DNA of 14,566 bases from Monoraphidium neglectum (taxonomy: Eukaryota; Chlorophyta; Chlorophyceae; Sphaeropleales; Selenastraceae). Shown one piece after another: positions 9,780-14,566 of the stretch; position 1 is the first letter of the stretch, and each line of letters opens with the position of its first letter. The stretch spans positions 1-14,566 of the forward strand of contig NW_014012709.1 in NCBI RefSeq assembly GCF_000611645.1, read 5' to 3'. Below the pieces are notes generated by a model. The model searched no databases. It saw only the letters and a list, made by a program, of their open reading frames with translations, and was not told the DNA's origin. The position numbers and the translations under genes are program-made.

Positions 9780-12433
9780 TTGACGTGCATGTGGTTGGGG
9801 GCAAACCCTGCACCTCAGCCCCCTCCTTACCCCGGTTACACCAGGGGCTGCAGCCCGGCGGTCCATCTCTCACGCATAGGCCCCAGCACCATACCTGCTT
9901 GAGCATGGGCCCAGCCGCCCTGTACGCACTACAGGCTGCCTTGATTCTCCAGGGGGGTCAGGACGCCATGGTTTTGAATCCAATCTGACATCCAGATCCC
10001 GCTTGTCCCTTGACATTCCACTGCGACGCGACTCGCGTCCCCTGTGTGCATAGAGGCGACCCGGCGCGGGCTGGGGGCCGTGCTGCTGCGCAAACCAACC
10101 AAGCTGGCGCGCCTCGTGTCGGGGATCGTGGCCGGCTCAGATCTGCCTGTCACCGTCAAGATTCGAACGGGCGAGAACGAGTCGAAGATCAACGCGAGCG
10201 CGGTGGCGGCGCTTATGGAGGCGGCGGGCGCGGCGGCGGTGACGATCCACGGGCGCACCATGGAGCAGCGGTGAGGGTGGGGCGCGTGGAGCGTGCGTGC
10301 CGGGGGGTGCTTGGCGGGGCGGCGCCCAGAGCTGTGGCATGTCCCATTTTGACTGTGCGGCCTTTCTGCGAGGCTTGTGCTTGACATCGAACCTATGCTG
10401 TCTCACTCCAGTGTATATTTGACTGATCTGATCCCACACATCAGGTACAAGAAGGCCGCCGACTGGAGCCTCATTGCGGGGGTGGCGGCGGAGCGCAAGG
10501 TGCGTGACCGCCCCCGGCCGGCCTGCCGCGACGCCCTGCCGCGACGGCGGCGCGGCGCGGATGCGAAAACAACCCGCGCCGCGCCGCCTTGGCCGCTACG
10601 CGCACACGATCGCACGCGCCGAAGCAAAATGCAAAACTCTCTGCATGCCGACTCCTCACTGCCGCTCACCCACGCACCGCACACCCTTTGTCGCGCGACA
10701 GATCCCGATCATCGGCAATGGTCAGTAGAACGGGCTGGGCGCGGCCGCGGTGACGTGGGCCTGCCCAACACGCTTGACCATCAGAGCGAATCCACGCCGT
10801 TCTGAAAGACTGCCAAGAGCGTGCGCGATTCACCACCCCAAACTATCACCCTGCCGGGTCTTCACCACACGGCCATCCTGCAGCCTATCAGGGCGCCTGT
10901 GCCGTGCATGTGCTGCAAAAATGCCGGGTCTCCCTGCAACCTCGACGCATCCTGCCCCAAACCCTGACCCTCACCGCGCGATCCGCCAGGCGACATTCTG
11001 GCTATCTATGAGGCAAAGGACCGTGCGGCGGCGCACGGGGCGGCGGCGCTGATGGTGGGGCGCGGCGCGCTGATCAAGCCCTGGGTGTTCCAAGAGTACA
11101 AGGAGGTGCGGCAGTTTGGCCGTAATGCGGCATCGCAGTGGGTGGCACGGATCATGCACATGCATGTCTTGTGCTGGTGCAGCAGTGCATGCCTGCGTGC
11201 TTGTGTGTGCGAGCGCATGCGTGTGTTTTTGTGTTTGCATGTGCGCGCGCGCGTGTGTGTGTGTGTGTGTGTGTTTTGTGTGTTTGCAAGGATTATTGAG
11301 CAAGACAGCTGTTTGCGCCTGTGTACGCCTCACCCACACCTCCCTTCAGACCGCCCAACACCTCGCCCTGAGTGGACATAGGGTGGGGGACAGTGTGCCT
11401 GCCACCCTATGTGACAACCCCGCCTTCCCCGCCGCACTCACCCACTTACCCCGTCACTCGGGGCCATCCAGACAGTTGCAGACGCCCCCCAACATCCACA
11501 CTCCTCACCCCCAACCCACCTTCAGACTGGAAAAACGCCCACACCACCACCACACACATCCCAGATGTAGGCCCCCTCCCTTGAAAACAATCATAAATGA
11601 ACCCCCGCCCCCCTCAGGGCCGCGAGATCGCCCTGGACGCGGTGGAGCGCGTGGGGGTGTACCGCCGGCTGGTGGCCTACATGAAGGAGCACTTCAGGTG
11701 CGGAGGGGGGGGGGGGAGGGGCCGTGGATGCATGGCGCCCAGCGCTGCGCGGGGCCGCTCGGCTCAGGTGCACCTCACCAGCGCCGTCGACGCTCATCGG
11801 GCCGGCAGTGGTGGCGGGCACAAGGTGTGGCTCATCCGTGATCGCCAAGGCCCGGCTTGATCCTTCCATCCCATTTTGGCTTGCTGACGTCATCGCGCGT
11901 TACCTGTCCTCCCCCGTACCCGCCCGCATGTCACCCCTGACCTGCTGCGCGCCAACTCACTTCCCCATGGGATGCAATCCCCAACACATTTACTAGGGAC
12001 GACGCGCGCGGCAAGAAGTCGGCGTTCTACTTCCTGCCCTGGCATTTTGCTTGGTTCCACAGGTGTGCGTGATTCTAGTCCCCTTCCTGGGAGTCACTTG
12101 TCAAGCATTCAGCGCCTCGCTTCAGCCAGGACCCACCTCGCACTGCAGCTTTAAATTGCAGGCCACCCCACCCCACTGTTGACTGATTATTTGACATTCC
12201 TAGCTCCCTTCATTACTGGCCACGCACAGTTTGACTCTGCCTAGAGTGTGACGCCATCCGCTGTCATACCCCTACACCGCCACAGGTACCGGGCGTTCCC
12301 CTCTTCCCAGTACGCGGAGGCCAGCCGTCAGTACCCGCTCATCGCCACACGCATTGACCTAACAGACCCCCGGGTGGGCTGCGCGCGCGTGTGCACGCAT
12401 GTGTGTGTGTACGTGTGTGTGTGTGTGTGAGTA

Positions 12434-12469
<36 letters not shown>

Positions 12470-12978
12470 TGCGCGCATGCGTGCGCGCACGAACGCTTGC
12501 ATGCGTCCGCGCACGCTTGCATGTGCTTGCGTGTGTGCTATGGTTCAGACGTGCGCGTGTGTGGACATGCGTGTGCACTTGGGCGAGACATATCAGAGCG
12601 GTGAGAAAGGAGTGGGTGAATGTGTGTTTGACGGCCGCCGCCCTACAGCGGCTGAATCAAGCGCCCATGCAGCACTCTCCCGTGTGCCGATCCCGCCCGT
12701 GCGCTGCCAACTTGTGCACTATGCGTGCGCCGCAGGTGGGGGAGACCGAGGAGGGCCTGCCTCCATTGGAGCGCCTGCTGCGCTGCGACCAGGAAGCTGC
12801 CCACCTCGCCATCGCGGACGCGCTTTGGGAGGCTCCCTCGGACGCGGACGCGGTCGCCGCGCTGACTAGGATGGCCGGGGCCGACCTGGCCGCGTGCGAG
12901 GCAGAGGGGCGCGCAGGGCGGGGGGCGAGGGGCGAGGGGGGCAGGAGCGGCGACGACGAGCAAGAGGGGCAGGGGTGA
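8065..12978 (+). CDS. tRNA-dihydrouridine synthase, Dus3-like, possibly organelle-targeted
   Basis: Thirteen exons join in phase: 8065-8403, 8732-8796, 9001-9066, 9290-9411, 9584-9625, 10054-10270, 10445-10499, 10702-10720, 10990-11105, 11618-11697, 11997-12062, 12286-12373 and 12736-12978 (TGA), giving about 505 residues. Dus enzymes are flavoproteins that reduce specific uridines in tRNA to dihydrouridine with NAD(P)H. Seen in order: LAPLTRG (122-128), CGCP in LNCGCPI with the catalytic Cys208, VKIRTG (246-251), IHGRT (276-280), GNGDI (307-311) and GRGALIKPWVF (332-342). These cover the FMN-barrel signatures; ALIKPW and GEMAF are most like Dus3, which modifies U47. A C-terminal helical region with FYFLPWHF follows, then an acidic/Gly tail. 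Residues 1 to about 110 are Ser/Arg/Ala-rich like a transit peptide, and no CCCH zinc fingers of classical Dus3 are visible. ATG 8065 follows an in-frame TGA at 8047-8049. Confidence 0.9.
8541..8728. repeat. CA-dinucleotide microsatellite, intron 1 of the dihydrouridine synthase gene
   Basis: A (CA)9 run at 8541-8558 is followed by an uninterrupted (CA)26 at 8569-8620 and then an imperfect CA-rich tail that continues to the acceptor (TTAG, 8728-8731) of exon 2. The tail therefore serves as this intron's pyrimidine/purine-alternating 3' end instead of a typical pyrimidine tract. Frames through it give artefactual His/Thr repeats. Confidence 0.95.
9703..9774. repeat. GT-dinucleotide microsatellite, intron 5 of the dihydrouridine synthase gene
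   Basis: A GT run at 9703-9719, a GCGTGTGCGCAT interruption and an uninterrupted (GT)21 at 9733-9774 lie inside the intron 9626-10053. The tract is complementary to the CA tract in intron 1 of the same transcript. Confidence 0.95.
10702..10720 (+). other. 19-base micro-exon of the dihydrouridine synthase gene
   Basis: This is exon 8 of the synthase, between acceptor GCGACAG and donor GTCAGT. It encodes IPIIGN plus the first base of the next Gly codon. It supplies the Gly-Asn-Gly loop of the FMN-binding site. Both flanking phases (0 in, 1 out) fit, and omitting it would shift the frame. Confidence 0.85.
11206..11281. repeat. GT-rich microsatellite, intron 9 of the dihydrouridine synthase gene
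   Basis: An imperfect GT/GC-alternating stretch includes GCGCGCGCGC followed by (GT)11 at 11253-11274, within the intron 11106-11617. Alternating purine-pyrimidine DNA of this kind can adopt Z-DNA. Confidence 0.9.
12380..12480. repeat. GT-rich microsatellite, intron 12 of the dihydrouridine synthase gene
   Basis: GCGCGCGCGTGTGCAC leads into interrupted GT runs, the longest being (GT)15 at 12437-12467, near the start of the intron 12374-12735. The tract begins only a few bases after the donor. Confidence 0.9.
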
Positions 12979-13629
12979 GTCGGGGCGACTGCGCTTTGTT
13001 GCCTGCTCATCTTGTCTTCTTTCAACCCCTGTTTGCTGCTTCGAGCCTTTGCTGCAATCCCCTGTGTTGCATCCATCTCTTTGCGTCGGCCTCCTGCCAG
13101 CGCGAGCCATACCAGCATGATCTGGCAGGCTGACAGGCCCCGGCCACATTTTGGCGGGGGCCAACACAGCCGCACGGCCTCATCCGCCCAGCCCTGCTCA
13201 ATCACACGTCCCTGCCGAGCCCCCCCTCATCCATGACGGCGCCCGATTTACGGTTGCTGGTGTGCAAGGAGCGGTGCATGTGATTGGGCAGCCCGAGGCC
13301 CGCGGCCCGGCGTCGGGGTGCAAAGCCGCAAGGCAGGCAGTATTGCAGCCCGCAAGGAAAAAGAAGCGAGAAGGGTGCGGGCGACGATGGACAGCTCTGG
13401 CTCGCCGCAGCACCGCCTAAGACGGTGAAGGGGCGACGGCCACACGGCAGCCGGCAGTTGCAGGCGAAATGCCCGGGCGACACAAATGATATCATGGGAT
13501 GTCACAAAGAAGCGTTGACGACGCTGCAAACAAACCCCTGCAAAAACCACCGACCAGAGACGTGCAGACGCGGGGAACGCCATCCGCGCGGCGCGGCGCC
13601 CGGCCCCTGGCCAGGCGCGCTGGCCACAG
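12979..13629. other. convergent intergenic spacer
   Basis: This lies between the stop of the plus-strand synthase and the stop of the minus-strand gene on the right. It should hold both 3' UTRs. I looked for the green-algal TGTAA polyadenylation signal downstream of the synthase and found none. No coding sequence is recognised, though 13101-13236 could be an alternative last exon of the synthase (acceptor CTCCTGCCAG). Confidence 0.45.
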
Positions 13630-14566
13630 CTACCGCCCGCCGCCCCTCTGCTGCTGCAACTGCTGCTGCTTCAACTTCCGGGGGTCGGGCGTCCGCTCGC
13701 TGACGAAGCGTCGCCGCCTCTCCAGCTCCTCGGGGTCCACGTCAGCGGGCAGCTGCACTTTGGGAAGCTGCCGCCCGAACCGGGGCACGAACGAGGCGCG
13801 GTGGACCTTGCCCGCTTTCGCGTCGCCGGGGCCCACGTCGCCGCCCCTGAAAAGGCGGTCGCGCAGAGATTGGGGGTGCAGAGGGTGGGTCAGACGTGGG
13901 TGGCGGCACGGGGAGACGGGGCGCGGCGCAGGAAATTGTCGAGGAGCAACCCTTCCTTCGGTTTCGGCTGAGGGGACGCGCTTCGCCTCCGCCGCTCTGA
14001 TGCCGGCCCATTCTTGCGCTCCACCACCCGCGACCCAACCTCAGGCAGCACCCGCCCCCTGCAGAATCGCCCGCCCCACGCTCGGCCTCGGTTCCGCCAA
14101 AACGCCTCCAGCCGTCAGCCGCACCCCCCAACCCCCGGCCTCCCGCTTGGCTTTCAAACTGCAGCTTCCCCCCAAAATGGCCCCCTCGGCCCCTATCCTG
14201 GATCCTGGTCTACAGCAGTGTGGCCCAAAACTCCGCAGCCCCGCTCGCGGCTGCCCCCCCCCCCCCCAGCCCACCCCAAAAAAGCACCAGCCGGGCCTGA
14301 GTGCTCACCATCCCGCGTCCTGCTCGAGCAGCCGCCGCTTTATGGCCTCCGTCTCCTCAATTTTGCGCAACTTGGCCTCCTTGGAAACCTCAACCTCAGT
14401 TATCGCAGTGTTGAGGCCGGGGATGCTAACCTCGTTCTTCAGCTGCGCCTGGGGAGGTGAAAAAGCGTGGCGTGGCATCGGGGCGCGCATGGCATGAGAG
14501 GGGGGGGGGGAGGGGCGGGGAGCGCTTTGGAGGGAGCGCCGGCCTGCTGCTTCAGGCGTGGCCACG
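13630..14566 (-). CDS. 3' end of an unrecognised charged, helix-rich protein (enters from right edge)
   Basis: Two minus-strand exons join in phase: 14448-14309 (acceptor CACCTCCCCAG, donor GTGAGC) and 13846-13630 (acceptor CTTTTCAG, ending TAG), with a 462-base intron between. They encode the last 118 or so residues. The first exon is rich in Glu/Lys/Leu (SKEAKLRKIEETEAIKRRLL) and looks like an amphipathic or coiled-coil helix. The second holds VHRASFVPRFGRQLPKVQLP, then EELERRRRFVSE and a Gln-rich tail (KLKQQQLQQQ) before the stop. The non-low-complexity part looks like real protein, but I cannot name a family. The frame is also open upstream of 14448 to the window edge, so the first exon could be longer; most of the gene is outside the window. 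Confidence 0.6.

Noticed and set aside
13499..14497. 332-codon plus-strand frame at the right end
   Set aside because: It begins on an arbitrary ATG, is Pro/Ser/Arg-rich without domains, and is antisense to two minus-strand exons that splice in phase.

Overview
The window looks like nuclear DNA of a GC-rich green alga (chlorophyte). The evidence is many short exons joined by GT..AG introns of about 170-510 bases, very high GC in coding third positions, CA/GT microsatellites inside introns, Ala/Gly/Pro-rich linkers, and protein families typical of plastid-bearing eukaryotes. A two-unit TTTTAGGG-like tract is compatible with, but does not prove, a Chlamydomonas-type lineage. Most long reading frames here are GC-driven noise. 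The gene models were built by hand, joining exons whose splice phases agree.

Layout. (1) Positions 1-625, minus strand: the 5' part of a gene for a secreted, Pro/Ala-rich protein of unknown function with a clear signal peptide; it runs off the left edge. (2) 626-2082: no gene recognised; it should hold that gene's promoter and the 3' UTR of the next gene. (3) 2083-about 5489, minus strand: an eight-exon gene for a major-facilitator anion/phosphate transporter of the plant PHT4 (SLC17-like) family. All junctions are in phase; only the 5' end is uncertain. (4) About 5490-8064: a 2.5 kb divergent intergenic region with no convincing gene, apart from one exon-like block resembling half of a RING finger. 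(5) 8065-12978, plus strand: a thirteen-exon gene for a tRNA-dihydrouridine synthase, closest by motifs to Dus3, with a transit-peptide-like N terminus and a 19-base micro-exon. (6) 12979-13629: convergent intergenic spacer. (7) 13630-14566, minus strand: the last two exons of an unrecognised charged, helical protein that enters from the right edge.

The genes do not form a functional pathway; they are independent housekeeping or secretory genes. I see no mobile element, CRISPR array, rRNA or tRNA gene. The most interesting signals are structural: complementary (CA)26 and (GT)21 tracts flanking the catalytic exons of the synthase, the micro-exon in its FMN site, and an 11-base-period GGTCAAC repeat just inside a transporter intron.
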